From: UMGS1696 sp964621755
GTDB lineage: Bacteria; Bacillota; Clostridia; Oscillospirales; CAG-272
Direction of reading: 5' to 3'
DNA length: 64,000 bases
NCBI GenBank assembly: GCA_964621755.1
Contig: CAZUPI010000001.1
Span: 1-64,000 of the forward strand
The notes below the pieces were generated by a model, which saw only the letters and a list, made by a program, of their open reading frames with translations, had not been told where the DNA came from and did no database searches. Below, piece after piece: positions 51,179-60,075 of the stretch. Each line of letters begins with the position of its first letter. Positions within the stretch are counted from its first letter, which is position 1. Both the position numbers and the translations under genes were made by a program.

Positions 51179-53326
51179 TTATGCCTGAGCATCGTTTTCT
51201 TCGCCGACGTCTTCGGTATCCGATTCCTCCTCGGTTTCGCCGACCTTAAAGTAGTAGTCGAAGACGTCGCGCACAGAATGGCCGGCTTCCGTACCGCCTG
51301 AGCCCTGCTCAATGACGCATGTGACCACAATCTCCGGGTCGTCGAACGGCGCGAACGCGGTCATGATACCGTTTTCACTCTTGGTGGCAGATACCTGTGC
51401 GGTACCTGTTTTCCCTCCGACCGGAATGGGATATCCCGCAAAAACGCTTGCCGCGGAGCCGTTATCCATAACGCCGCGCATTCCTTCGCGCACGGTCTCG
51501 AGGATTTCGTCCGAAATCTCGATCTCATCCGCCACAGTCGGCTCATTTTGATACAGGACCTCATCGCTGCCGTATTGCTTCACCTGATACAAAAGGTGCG
51601 AATTGTAGCGTGTTCCGCTATTCAGAATGGTTGCCAGGTAGGTGCTGATCTGCAGGGGGGTAAACAAGTTGTCCGACTGACCGATTGCCGCCTGAATGGT
51701 ATCGCCGGGGCTCCATTTTCCGAGCCCGTTTTCATCACGGTAATCGGGTCCCGCAAGGATACCGGTCTGCTCGGGGAGCTCGATTCCGGTGGGTTCTCCG
51801 AGTCCGTAATGTTTTGCATATTCATTCATTTTTTCAATCGTCAGGAGGCGGCCGACTTCATAGAAGAAGTAGTTGCAGGACTCCTGGATAGCCTCGACCA
51901 CATTGATTTTTCCGTGGACCTGACCTGTCAGGATATACAGCCAGCAGCGGGGGGTAAAGCCCGAATCGGCATAGTACATATAGACGCCTTGCGCGTCGAT
52001 GACGGTGTCCTTATCGATGATTCCTTCCTCCATGGCGGCGACTGCGACGCCGACCTTGAACGTGGAGCCGGGCGCATACGTGCCGCTCAATGCTCTGTTG
52101 AATAGGGGGGCATTTTCATCCGCCAACAGTTCCGCATAATCCTCATTGAAGGTGGCAAGGTTGTATGTGGGATAGGAGCAAATCGCCAGCACCTCTCCGG
52201 TATTGACATGAATAGCGGTCAAAGCGCCCGCGGACGCGTCCTCACCGGTCAGGGGCTTTCCCGACTCGATGGCTTCCTCGCGGATTCTGAAAATATTCTC
52301 AGCAAGCGCTTTTTCAGCAACCATCTGCATCTCAATATCGATGGTAAGATACACATCATGACCTGCTTCCGGTTCCTTTATGACCTCGGCGGATACGATA
52401 TTTCCGTATGCGTCCTCGGTAATTTTCAGTTCGCCGTCGGCGCCGCGGAGGTATTCCTCGAAGGCTTGTTCAACTCCGGAAATGCCGACGATGGCGTCAA
52501 GGGGATAGCCACGCTCGGTATAATATTCCACGCTGCTTGCGGGAATCTTGTTCACGCGTCCGAGAATATGGGAGGCATAACCCGGATAATTATACACTCT
52601 TTCCGCTGCCACCTGCACAAGAATCCCGCGATTGATGGACTCTTCGGCTGTTGTGAGCATCTCCAGCGAGACGTCCTCCGCAAGGACATACGGGGACACG
52701 CTTGAAAAGCCGGACAACTCCATATCAAGGCGAAGCTGCAAAAGAATGGCGGCGGAGGTATAAGTATAATTATAGGAAAGCTCGTTATTCTCGTCGAACT
52801 CGACAATTCCGAAATAAAGCATCAAAGCGTTGGCCTGCTCCTCAAGAGAGGCGTCCTCGTCGACATTTAGCTCCGAAAGAAGTTTGGTATAGCGGCTGCC
52901 GCGGGCAGTGTTGAGAAAATCCGGGGACATAGAGAAGCGAAGCCCTCCTTCGGCAAGCGTTTCCGCGACGAGGGACTCCTGCGGGGTGACAATGCAGTCC
53001 GATTCCCCGAGGAGGCGTGCGGCGTCGACAAGGGAAATGATAACATCGCATGTTTCCTCCTCATCGACGGGAAGGGAAGCGTAGTCGAGGGCGATATCGT
53101 ATGTATATTTATTGGAAACAAGCGCGTTTCCGTTGCGGTCGAAGATTTCTCCGCGCTGCGCCTGAATTTTCACAGTACGGCTAAAGGTTTTTGCAGGGGT
53201 CGACATGGAATAGTAGTCCTGCCCGGAGACTTGCAAATACAGGAGTCTGCCGGTATAGACGAGGACAATGGCGACGTACGCGGCCGCAACCACGGCAAGT
53301 CTTATTAAGTTATCTCTTTTTCTCAT
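51179..53326 (-). CDS. mrdA: Class B penicillin-binding protein, PBP2-like transpeptidase
   Basis: This 715-residue peptidoglycan transpeptidase has one N-terminal membrane helix (about 9-30). A dimerisation/pedestal domain with QRGEIFDRNG near residue 57 follows, with GISGVEQAFEEYLRG near 282. The catalytic SxxK is APGSTFKV near 421, SxN is ESCNYF near 482, and KTG is GGKTGTAQV near 640. The absence of PASTA domains favours the elongation enzyme PBP2/MrdA over the division or spore types, but this is inference. The C-terminal tail is short and acidic. No mreB, mreC, mreD or rodA is nearby. Confidence 0.9.
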   Translation of the reverse strand: MRKRDNLIRLAVVAAAYVAIVLVYTGRLLYLQVSGQDYYSMSTPAKTFSRTVKIQAQRGEIFDRNGNALVSNKYTYDIALDYASLPVDEEETCDVIISLVDAARLLGESDCIVTPQESLVAETLAEGGLRFSMSPDFLNTARGSRYTKLLSELNVDEDASLEEQANALMLYFGIVEFDENNELSYNYTYTSAAILLQLRLDMELSGFSSVSPYVLAEDVSLEMLTTAEESINRGILVQVAAERVYNYPGYASHILGRVNKIPASSVEYYTERGYPLDAIVGISGVEQAFEEYLRGADGELKITEDAYGNIVSAEVIKEPEAGHDVYLTIDIEMQMVAEKALAENIFRIREEAIESGKPLTGEDASAGALTAIHVNTGEVLAICSYPTYNLATFNEDYAELLADENAPLFNRALSGTYAPGSTFKVGVAVAAMEEGIIDKDTVIDAQGVYMYYADSGFTPRCWLYILTGQVHGKINVVEAIQESCNYFFYEVGRLLTIEKMNEYAKHYGLGEPTGIELPEQTGILAGPDYRDENGLGKWSPGDTIQAAIGQSDNLFTPLQISTYLATILNSGTRYNSHLLYQVKQYGSDEVLYQNEPTVADEIEISDEILETVREGMRGVMDNGSAASVFAGYPIPVGGKTGTAQVSATKSENGIMTAFAPFDDPEIVVTCVIEQGSGGTEAGHSVRDVFDYYFKVGETEEESDTEDVGEENDAQA

Positions 53327-53389
53327 TATTTTTTATTTTATTATGATGGGGCGCCGCCCCCGCCAGGGGCCTTTTTAACGTGCGTTTGA

Positions 53390-53423
53390 CGGGGAGGCGC
53401 TTTTTTCAAAAAAAGCTTTCCCG
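53390..53423. repeat. Imperfect dispersed-family hairpin
   Basis: CGGGGAGGCGCTTTTTT pairs imperfectly with AAAAAAAGCTTTCCCG. A second GGGGC-rich segment at 53347-53371 precedes it. It lies between the small membrane protein gene and the penicillin-binding protein gene. Confidence 0.6.
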
Positions 53424-53485
53424 AGAACTCGTCGAACTCCCGTTTTTTAGGAAAAGGTCCCCATTTGGACGGAGGGGGTGGAATT

Positions 53486-53800
53486 TCAGTTATGGTGTTG
53501 ATGTTTGCGGCTTTTGAATCTCATTCTTTCATACCGGCGCATTTTGCATGTAGAAGCGGCGCGGCAGATTTTAAAGAGGATGAGGATGAGCACAGTGATT
53601 GCGGCGACAAGGAGGACGTACAATTCTGTATTGAAAGCGAGCTCGCAGCGAAAGACCTCCTGTTCGGGCATATCGCGTCGGAAGTAGACGTCCTTCATCT
53701 CGAATTTTTTACGCACCATCAACGGATTTTTTATGCACGGCATATCTTTTTTGAGCTTTCCGAGCGCGGCGGAGGATTGTTTCATGATAGATTTCCTCAT
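53486..53800 (-). CDS. Small single-pass membrane protein, unknown
   Basis: This 104-residue protein is hydrophilic at the N-terminus. One transmembrane helix lies near residues 60-80 (LYVLLVAAITVLILILF), followed by a strongly basic Lys/Arg/His tail, so the tail is probably cytoplasmic. GAAAGGA precedes the ATG. No family is recognised. It lies upstream of the penicillin-binding protein gene on the same strand, with a hairpin between them. Confidence 0.55.
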   Translation of the reverse strand: MRKSIMKQSSAALGKLKKDMPCIKNPLMVRKKFEMKDVYFRRDMPEQEVFRCELAFNTELYVLLVAAITVLILILFKICRAASTCKMRRYERMRFKSRKHQHHN

Positions 53801-53879
53801 ATTTCGACGTTCCTTTCTTTCAAAATTATGAATTGCGGCATGGACCGTGGTACTATTATACCAAAATCCACGTATTTTA

Positions 53880-54512
53880 TCAATCTGTATTCAACAATCT
53901 CACATCCGTGTCAGGCAGAGCAAAGCAGAAGTCCTTCCACCGCAGCTCGCAGGAAATGAGTGACGCGCCGTGATATTTGACGCGGCTGCCGTATTTTCCG
54001 TCGCCGAGGAGCGGAGAGCGGCGGCTGCCGAACTGGACGCGGATCTGGTGCGACCGTCCCGTGATGGGGTATACGAGCATTTTTGCAGCCGTTATGCCGT
54101 CGAACGCAAACGTTTCAACGGTTTCATAGGTAAGGACAGCTTCTTTTGCGCCGCGGCGTCCCGAATCGACGACAAATGCTTTATCGTGACGTCTGTCGAA
54201 AAACAAGAAGTCGCGCATTTCCCCCTCCGGCGGCAAATCCGGCGCGGCAGTAACAAACGCCGTATAAGTTTTATGAAAATCGCCGTTTGCGATGCAGGCG
54301 GAAATTTCCGCGGCAGCCTTTTTGGTACGCGCATAGACCATCAGCCCCGCCGTTGTTCTGTCGAGCCGGTGAACGGTATAGAGCTCGTCCGCCCGCTCTC
54401 CCGCGTTTTTCAGATATTCCGAAATCGCCGCCGGTGTTTCTCCCTCTGACAGCAGACCACGCGGTTTATTCACAACAACAAAATCCCTGCAAAGATAGGC
54501 AATTTCAATCAC
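53880..54512 (-). CDS. RluA-family pseudouridine synthase
   Basis: This 210-residue protein has the catalytic aspartate in the family motif VHRLDRTTAGLMV near residue 50 and the later PITGRSHQIRVQF and LLGDGKYG motifs. No S4 domain is present, so it is a minimal form of the RluA class, closer in length to TruC or RluA than to RluC/D. The target RNA position cannot be assigned. Confidence 0.9.
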   Translation of the reverse strand: MIEIAYLCRDFVVVNKPRGLLSEGETPAAISEYLKNAGERADELYTVHRLDRTTAGLMVYARTKKAAAEISACIANGDFHKTYTAFVTAAPDLPPEGEMRDFLFFDRRHDKAFVVDSGRRGAKEAVLTYETVETFAFDGITAAKMLVYPITGRSHQIRVQFGSRRSPLLGDGKYGSRVKYHGASLISCELRWKDFCFALPDTDVRLLNTD

Positions 54513-54717
54513 GTGTGCCTTCTCCTAAAGTTTTTGCGGGGTCTTTTGCATTCCCCTCTTAATATTATATATTATATACTGTATCCTGTAAAAAAGCAAT
54601 GTATAAATTGAAAATTGAGGGAAGTATGGCAAGGCTCGTATATACAAAAAAATTTGACTTTTCCCTTACAAAAGATGGGGAGTTTAAAAAATCCGATATA
54701 AAAATTTTCAAATACTC

Positions 54718-54746
54718 TTGATTATTTATTTTTGGCATATTATAAT
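54718..54746 (+). promoter_or_regulatory. Promoter at the head of the carbohydrate locus
   Basis: TTGATT (54718-54723), a 17-bp spacer and TATAAT (54741-54746). Transcription would start near 54753, about 57 nt before the first gene. The rest of the gap (54513-54717) shows only a half hairpin element (AAAGTTTTTGCGGGGTC near 54526). Confidence 0.8.
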
Positions 54747-54809
54747 GATTACAAAGCGGGCGAGGCGGTATGTGTCGCCAGTTTCAATAATTACGAAAGG
54801 GGCATTTTC

Positions 54810-55670
54810 ATGTTCAACATCGGAGTAACAACAAGAGCGTTCAACGGGTTGACGATTTCCGACACGGCGAAGGAAATGTCAGAGGGCGGCTTCCACTGCA
54901 CCGAACTTTGCTTCGTACATTCCGACCTCGGCGGCTGGCAATACAACGGCAGAGGTTCTCTTGAGGGCATCACACCGGCGGCGGTAAAAGCGGCGGCGAA
55001 CGAATTCCGTGGACGAGGCATTGAAGTCACCTCTCTCGGAATGTTTACCGACCTCAGGAATCCCGACAAGAGCGAGCGTGCCGCCGCAATAGACTATGCG
55101 AAACGGTACATTGAATTTGCAAGCGAAGCGGGCATTCCGTACATCGCGAGTGAATGCGGTTTTACACCCGGTAAACGCGGAATCAACGCCGACACATACG
55201 AATCGGATTACCAGAATCTGAAGGAGACCATTCGCGCAATATGTCTTGAAGCGGAAAAAGTGGGCGTTCACTTGTGTCTTGAGGCATGTGTACTCGACAT
55301 TATCCCCTCTCCGCGTCGGCTCAAGACGCTCATTGAGGAGTTGGAAGCGGAATCGCACATACGGCTCGGCTCGATGCTCGACCCTGCGAACTTCTTCGCA
55401 AACTCAGACGAGGAAGGTATGTTCCACTACCTGCGCTACGACATTTCCTACCTGCACGGCAAAGACCGCAAAATCAATGCGACCTATGGCGTAAACGTCG
55501 GCGACGGCGACATCGACTGGGTAAAATTCATGGAATGCTACATCCGCTATGCCGACCGCAAACCCTTCATCCTCGAATACTGCAACAAAGACAACTGCCG
55601 CGACATCAAAGCCCGCGCAGAAGCCTACTACGAAGCCGCGTTCAGGACGATTATCAATAGGATTAATTAA
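54810..55670 (+). CDS. Sugar phosphate isomerase/epimerase family protein (TIM barrel)
   Basis: This 286-residue xylose-isomerase-like TIM barrel (AP_endonuc_2 fold) has the four usual metal ligands: E158 in LCLEAC, D191 in SMLDPANF, H216 in YLHGKD and E256 in FILEYC. Members isomerise or epimerise free or keto-sugars, and some catalyse eliminations on 3-keto-glycosides. The start at 54810 has GAAAGGGG upstream, and the promoter rules out earlier ATGs. It is the first gene of the carbohydrate locus. A hairpin separates it from the second paralogue. The substrate is unknown. Confidence 0.88.
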   Translation: MFNIGVTTRAFNGLTISDTAKEMSEGGFHCTELCFVHSDLGGWQYNGRGSLEGITPAAVKAAANEFRGRGIEVTSLGMFTDLRNPDKSERAAAIDYAKRYIEFASEAGIPYIASECGFTPGKRGINADTYESDYQNLKETIRAICLEAEKVGVHLCLEACVLDIIPSPRRLKTLIEELEAESHIRLGSMLDPANFFANSDEEGMFHYLRYDISYLHGKDRKINATYGVNVGDGDIDWVKFMECYIRYADRKPFILEYCNKDNCRDIKARAEAYYEAAFRTIINRIN

Positions 55671-55690
55671 ACCGAAAAATTTATGGACTG

Positions 55691-55747
55691 AAGGTTTTTG
55701 CGGGATCAAGGGGCGCTTTTTCAAAAAGCACCCCTTGCGTCCCCCAT
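55691..55747. repeat. Dispersed-family hairpin with its head box
   Basis: The head AAGGTTTTTGCGGGATC (55691-55707) is followed by CAAGGGGCGCTTTTT and AAAAAGCACCCCTTG (55707-55737). It lies between two co-directional epimerase genes, so it may attenuate or stabilise the message rather than end it. Confidence 0.75.
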
Positions 55748-55778
55748 TACAATACAAATTTATCAAAGGAGACTGACC

Positions 55779-56576
55779 ATGATTAAACTTGGCGTCAATT
55801 CGGTGCTTTTTAAGACGGTATCTTTCCGTGAAGCTGCCGAAGCAATTAAGAAGTGCGGATACGACGGTGTCGAAATTTCCGCGATTGGTGGTATGTGCGA
55901 ACACTTGAATCTCGCGAACTGGAAGAATGACAAGGCGGAGCTGATTGCGATTCGCGATGAGCTGGAACTTCCTTTCCTGTCCACAGAAGTTGCGTCTCAG
56001 GACCGCGAGCGTTTGAACACAGCGTTTGAAGCATGTGCGGAAATCGGGATCCCGATCGTCAACATTGGTCCCGGCGGACAGATGAACAACGAAGAGACGC
56101 TCAAGCAGTCTCTTGAGACTATCCAGATACTTGCTGAGGATGCGGAAAAGTATGGAATTACGCTTTGCGTAAAGGCTCATGTAGGCGCGGCTGTTTACTC
56201 GACCCCCACCACGCTGCGCATGATGGAGGCTGTTACCTCTCCCGCGTTCGGCGTTGACATGGACCCGTCTCACATTCACCGTGCGGGTGAGAATCCGGCG
56301 GTTGCGCTTCCGGCAGTTCTGTCCAAGATGAAGCACATCCACATCCGCGACTGCAAGGGAGAGGGCCCGTCCCCGGGAGACCCGACCAATCAGGCGTGCG
56401 GCAGAGGAGACATTGACCTTGTAGGCTATTTCAAGGCTATGGTCGACCAGGCTTATGACGGACCGGTCTGCCTTGAAGTCATCGGTCCTGACCAGTCTCT
56501 CTGCGACGCTACCAGAATCGCAGCTGAAAGCTATGGCTACATGAATGCGATTTTGAAGCAACTCGGCGCAAGATAA
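55779..56576 (+). CDS. Sugar phosphate isomerase/epimerase family protein lacking one metal ligand
   Basis: This 265-residue TIM barrel is of the same superfamily as the previous gene, though not close to it. Metal ligand positions D162 (or D160) in GVDMDPSH, H186 or H188 in KHIHIRD and E233 in VCLEVIG are present. The first glutamate, normally in the strand-5 motif with E two residues before a conserved His or similar, is replaced by lysine (K132 in TLCVKAHVG). AAAGGAG precedes the ATG. It is followed 30 bp later by the sulfatase-fold gene and is probably co-transcribed with it. Confidence 0.85.
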   Translation: MIKLGVNSVLFKTVSFREAAEAIKKCGYDGVEISAIGGMCEHLNLANWKNDKAELIAIRDELELPFLSTEVASQDRERLNTAFEACAEIGIPIVNIGPGGQMNNEETLKQSLETIQILAEDAEKYGITLCVKAHVGAAVYSTPTTLRMMEAVTSPAFGVDMDPSHIHRAGENPAVALPAVLSKMKHIHIRDCKGEGPSPGDPTNQACGRGDIDLVGYFKAMVDQAYDGPVCLEVIGPDQSLCDATRIAAESYGYMNAILKQLGAR

Positions 56577-56606
56577 ATGAATTAACTGAAATTAGGAGAT
56601 GATAAT

Positions 56607-57977
56607 ATGTCTAAGAAACCTAACATTCTTTTCTTCGGTATTGACAGCCTTCGCAGCGACCACATGTCGCTCTATGGATACAATCGTCTGACAACGCCGC
56701 ACATCGACAACTACATTGAAAACGGCGGTATCGTTTTTGACAAGATGTACAGCCCTTCCATCCCGACCACGCCCGGCTACGCTTCTATGGTTACCGGTAT
56801 GGACTGCTTCTCCACCGACTGTGTGGCACTCCGTCACGAAGGCGGCCTGACCAACGCAGTTCGCACAATGCCTGAAATCCTGCGCGACTATGGCTACACC
56901 TCCACTTACATTGGCGGTCACTCCTGCCGCGGCTGCGACAAGGTCATCACCTATCCCGACTGGAATCCGGACAAGGCGGAAGAAATCAATAAAGTTGCAA
57001 TCCCGGAGCTGGAGAGACTGGCAAAACAGGACCAGCCGTGGCTGCTGTTCCTCCGTCACATGGACCCGCACTCCCCTTACTACACAAAGGAACCGTTCAC
57101 AAGAATGTTCTATCAGGGAGACGAATTCGACCCGAACAACAAATCCCTGAAGCCGGTTTATGAGTTTAAGCCGTTCCGCGATTACTTCCTGTCGTGGTTC
57201 CCGGAAGGATGCACCGACGCGGAATACATCATCGCACAATACGACGCAGCTGTGGCGTATATGGACCTCTGCATCAATCAGATTCTTGAGAAGCTGAAGG
57301 AGCTCGGTCTTGAAGACGACACCATCGTGGTATTCACCTCCGACCACGGCGAAACACTGTACGACCACGACTGCTATTTCGACCACCACTCCATTTACGA
57401 CAACGTTTTGAACGTACCGTTTGCGTTCAAGTATTCGAAGTTCGGCTACGAAGGACATGTTGACGACATCACACAGACAAAGGACGTTCTTCCGACGATT
57501 CTGTCCCTCTGCGGCATTGACTGCGGCATTCAGTTTGACGGACGCGACATGACGAAGGCCATCACCGGCGAGGGAGTACGTCAGGAACCGGAATTCTATA
57601 TCACCGAAGCGACATGGATGAGAAAGCACGGCTGGAGAACGCCCGAATGGAAGCTCATTGTAGCGCTTGAGCCCGACTTCCACTTCAAACCCGAGGTAGA
57701 GCTTTACAACCTCATCGACGACCCGGCCGAATACAACAATCTCGCCGATAAGGAACCGGAGGTTGTGGAATTCCTGAAGGCTCGTATGCTCGCGCACATT
57801 GCAAAGCGCGAAGCTGAGGTAGGGCATCCCGACCCGATTTACACCAACCTCAACTGGAGCGGTTTCGGCAGACCGTTCACCTCCTCTGAGGAAGCATACA
57901 ACAGCCTGCACATCGGCGACCCCGAAGCCGCAAAGAAGCTCCAGTCTAAGCTGAAGGATATGGGAGTTGGAGAATAG
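56607..57977 (+). CDS. Sulfatase-fold hydrolase with Thr in place of the formylglycine Cys/Ser
   Basis: This 456-residue protein of the alkaline phosphatase/sulfatase superfamily has an N-terminal metal aspartate in FFGIDSLRSDH (D13), HMDPHSPY near 150 and the metal motif FTSDHGETLYDH near 250. At the active site the expected C/S-x-P-x-R is read as T54-T-P56-G-Y58. The residue to be converted to formylglycine is therefore threonine, and the arginine is tyrosine. Threonine is the nucleophile in phosphodiesterase and phosphotransferase branches of the superfamily, so this may cleave or transfer a phosphoester instead of a sulfate. No signal peptide is present, so it is cytoplasmic. TTAGGAGAT precedes the ATG. 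Confidence 0.85.
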   Translation: MSKKPNILFFGIDSLRSDHMSLYGYNRLTTPHIDNYIENGGIVFDKMYSPSIPTTPGYASMVTGMDCFSTDCVALRHEGGLTNAVRTMPEILRDYGYTSTYIGGHSCRGCDKVITYPDWNPDKAEEINKVAIPELERLAKQDQPWLLFLRHMDPHSPYYTKEPFTRMFYQGDEFDPNNKSLKPVYEFKPFRDYFLSWFPEGCTDAEYIIAQYDAAVAYMDLCINQILEKLKELGLEDDTIVVFTSDHGETLYDHDCYFDHHSIYDNVLNVPFAFKYSKFGYEGHVDDITQTKDVLPTILSLCGIDCGIQFDGRDMTKAITGEGVRQEPEFYITEATWMRKHGWRTPEWKLIVALEPDFHFKPEVELYNLIDDPAEYNNLADKEPEVVEFLKARMLAHIAKREAEVGHPDPIYTNLNWSGFGRPFTSSEEAYNSLHIGDPEAAKKLQSKLKDMGVGE

Positions 57978-57989
57978 TTAAATTTTAAA

Positions 57990-58041
57990 AATTTAGATAA
58001 GTGGAGTACGTATGAATTTAGATAAGTGGAGTACGTATGAA
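57990..58041 (+). repeat. 25-bp tandem duplication of a ribosome binding site and start codon
   Basis: AATTTAGATAAGTGGAGTAC plus GTATG is repeated exactly with a 25-bp period (57990-58014 and 58015-58039, with identity extending to 58041). Each copy contains GTGGAG and an ATG. Only the second ATG (58037) opens the GH42 frame. The first (58012) opens a frame of about 32 codons in another register. Confidence 0.95.
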
Positions 58042-60007
58042 AAAAATTTCGCCTTTTCTTGGTTCGGCATACTATCCCGAAGACTGGGATGTATCCGATA
58101 TGCCATATGACATTGAAAAAATGAAAGAAGCCGGAATGAAGGCTGCCCGTATCGGTGAATTCGCATGGCGCAAAATGGAGCCGTCCCCCGGAAAATTTGA
58201 TTTTAAATGGCTGCACGACGTCGTAGATGCGTTGAAAGAGGCCGGTATTGCAGTCATTATGGGTACTCCTACGGCTACACCGCCGATTTGGCTCTCCCGT
58301 GAGCATCCGGATGTAACCGTTTTGGATGATCACGGAGCGCGCGCCAATCACGGCGGCAGACGGCACTGCTGCTCGAACAATCCGCATTATCTCGAAGCTT
58401 CCGCCAAAATCGTCGAGGCAATGGCGAAGGAATTCGGGGATGATGAAAACATTATCGGCTGGCAGATAGACAATGAGATTTACACTTGGGGTGGCGGATG
58501 CGTCTGTGAACACTGCATGGCGGGATTCCATGAACATCTGCGACGGAAATATGGGACCATTGAGGAATTGAATCGTCAATGGAATCTCAACTTATTTAGC
58601 CAAGCTTACGACAGCTTTGATGAAATCCCGGCAGCGGTACGGGCATGGCACAATCCGCACCTGATTTACGAATGGAGCGTATTCCAGCAGGAATCCAATA
58701 TCCGTTTTGTTCATATGCAGTCGGATATTATGAAAAAGTACATAAAGGTCCCGATTGGCACCGATATGATGCCGGTTAACGGTCTGGATTATGAGAAAAC
58801 CAACGAAAAGCTCGATGTGGCGATGTTCAACCACTACAATACCGAGGACAATCTCGGAGACGTGCTGTTCTGGTTTGATTATCTTCGTACGCTGAAGGAC
58901 AGACCGTTCTGGAATACAGAAACCTCGACATCCTGGAACGGCTCGACCTCCATCGGGCAGATTATGAAGCCGGAAGGATTCTGTCGGATAAACTCATGGC
59001 TTCCTGTCGCCCTGGGCGGAGAAGCAAACCTGTACTGGCTGTGGCGTCAGCACTGGGCGGGACATGAGCTGGTACACGGCTCCGTGCTCTCACCGGAAGG
59101 GAGACCGCTCCACATTTTCGGCGAAGTACAGCAGATTGCGTCGGAATTTGAGAAGGCAGCGGACTTTATAAACGGTACGAAGGTTCAAACGGAAGTGGCT
59201 CTTCACTTTACGTCCCTGAACTGGAACCTGATGGAAGCGCAGAGAATTGTAGACAGATTCCACTACAGCGAACGCTTGACCGCAGATTTCTACCGTCCCT
59301 TGAACCGCATGGGGCTTCGTCCGGACGTCATCGGTGGGAGAAAGCCGCTTGATAAGTACAAGATTCTCATTTCGCCGTATATGCTTACCCTTGAGGATGG
59401 AGACTTGCCGGAGCGGATTGAAAGCTGGATCAGAGACGGCGGCGTCTGGATCGCAGGACCCATGACCGACGTCCGAAACTCCATTGGCGCGCACTATCGT
59501 GACCGGGCAATGGGCATGATCGAGCGGATAACCGGCTGCGAGCTGACGTATTCCATTCCGGACAGCTCGAAATATGTGAAAGCGGAATGGAGCGACGGCA
59601 CGGAATTTCATGGAAACCTGTGGTATGAGCTGTACAGTACGGACAGTGAACCCCTTGTCACCGTAAAAGGAACATATTCCTCCCTGATCGGCAAGGCTGT
59701 CGTTCAGAAAATCAAGGTTGGCAAAGGAGAAGTCATTCTTGTAGGCTCCATTCCGTCGGAGGAAGACCTTCAGAAAATCATCGCCATCGCCGCTGCGGAC
59801 GCCGGTATCCAGCTGCCTGAGGTCACAGGCGAGCTTTCCGTCATCCCGAGAGTGGGAGAGGAAAAATCAGGGCTCATCCTCGTGGAAACCGCGCATAAGC
59901 CGGCAAGCTATGTGATCGACCGTCCGATGCGCGACCTTCTCACCGGAAAGACCTACGAAGCGGGCAGAATCGACATTGACCCGTATGGTCTTCTCCTCCT
60001 CGAATAA
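58037..60007 (+). CDS. Beta-galactosidase, GH42
   Basis: This 656-residue glycoside hydrolase cleaves terminal beta-galactose (a few members act on alpha-arabinosides). The N-terminal TIM barrel holds the acid/base E147 in GWQIDNEI and the nucleophile E295 in FWNTETSTSW. The zinc-type cysteines are present (HCC at 110-112 and GGGCVCEHC at 152-160). A trimerisation domain and a small C-terminal beta domain follow, giving normal length. No signal peptide is present, so it works on imported oligosaccharides. Translation starts in the second copy of a tandemly duplicated initiation region. Released galactose could feed the galK at 26-27 kb. Confidence 0.94.
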   Translation: MKKISPFLGSAYYPEDWDVSDMPYDIEKMKEAGMKAARIGEFAWRKMEPSPGKFDFKWLHDVVDALKEAGIAVIMGTPTATPPIWLSREHPDVTVLDDHGARANHGGRRHCCSNNPHYLEASAKIVEAMAKEFGDDENIIGWQIDNEIYTWGGGCVCEHCMAGFHEHLRRKYGTIEELNRQWNLNLFSQAYDSFDEIPAAVRAWHNPHLIYEWSVFQQESNIRFVHMQSDIMKKYIKVPIGTDMMPVNGLDYEKTNEKLDVAMFNHYNTEDNLGDVLFWFDYLRTLKDRPFWNTETSTSWNGSTSIGQIMKPEGFCRINSWLPVALGGEANLYWLWRQHWAGHELVHGSVLSPEGRPLHIFGEVQQIASEFEKAADFINGTKVQTEVALHFTSLNWNLMEAQRIVDRFHYSERLTADFYRPLNRMGLRPDVIGGRKPLDKYKILISPYMLTLEDGDLPERIESWIRDGGVWIAGPMTDVRNSIGAHYRDRAMGMIERITGCELTYSIPDSSKYVKAEWSDGTEFHGNLWYELYSTDSEPLVTVKGTYSSLIGKAVVQKIKVGKGEVILVGSIPSEEDLQKIIAIAAADAGIQLPEVTGELSVIPRVGEEKSGLILVETAHKPASYVIDRPMRDLLTGKTYEAGRIDIDPYGLLLLE

Positions 60008-60075
60008 ATAAAAAATCAGTCGTTTCACGCAAAATAGAGCTTTTGGAAAGGGAGGTGCGGGAAAACCACATCTAT

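Noticed and set aside
54599..54721. 40-codon open frame before the carbohydrate locus
   Set aside because: It lacks a ribosome binding site at its first ATG and overlaps the -35 box of the locus promoter. No homology is recognised.
60043..60075. TTG start extending the GH18-type protein by 11 residues
   Set aside because: No ribosome binding site precedes it, and the GGGAGG lies after it. The extension is charged and not part of the barrel.
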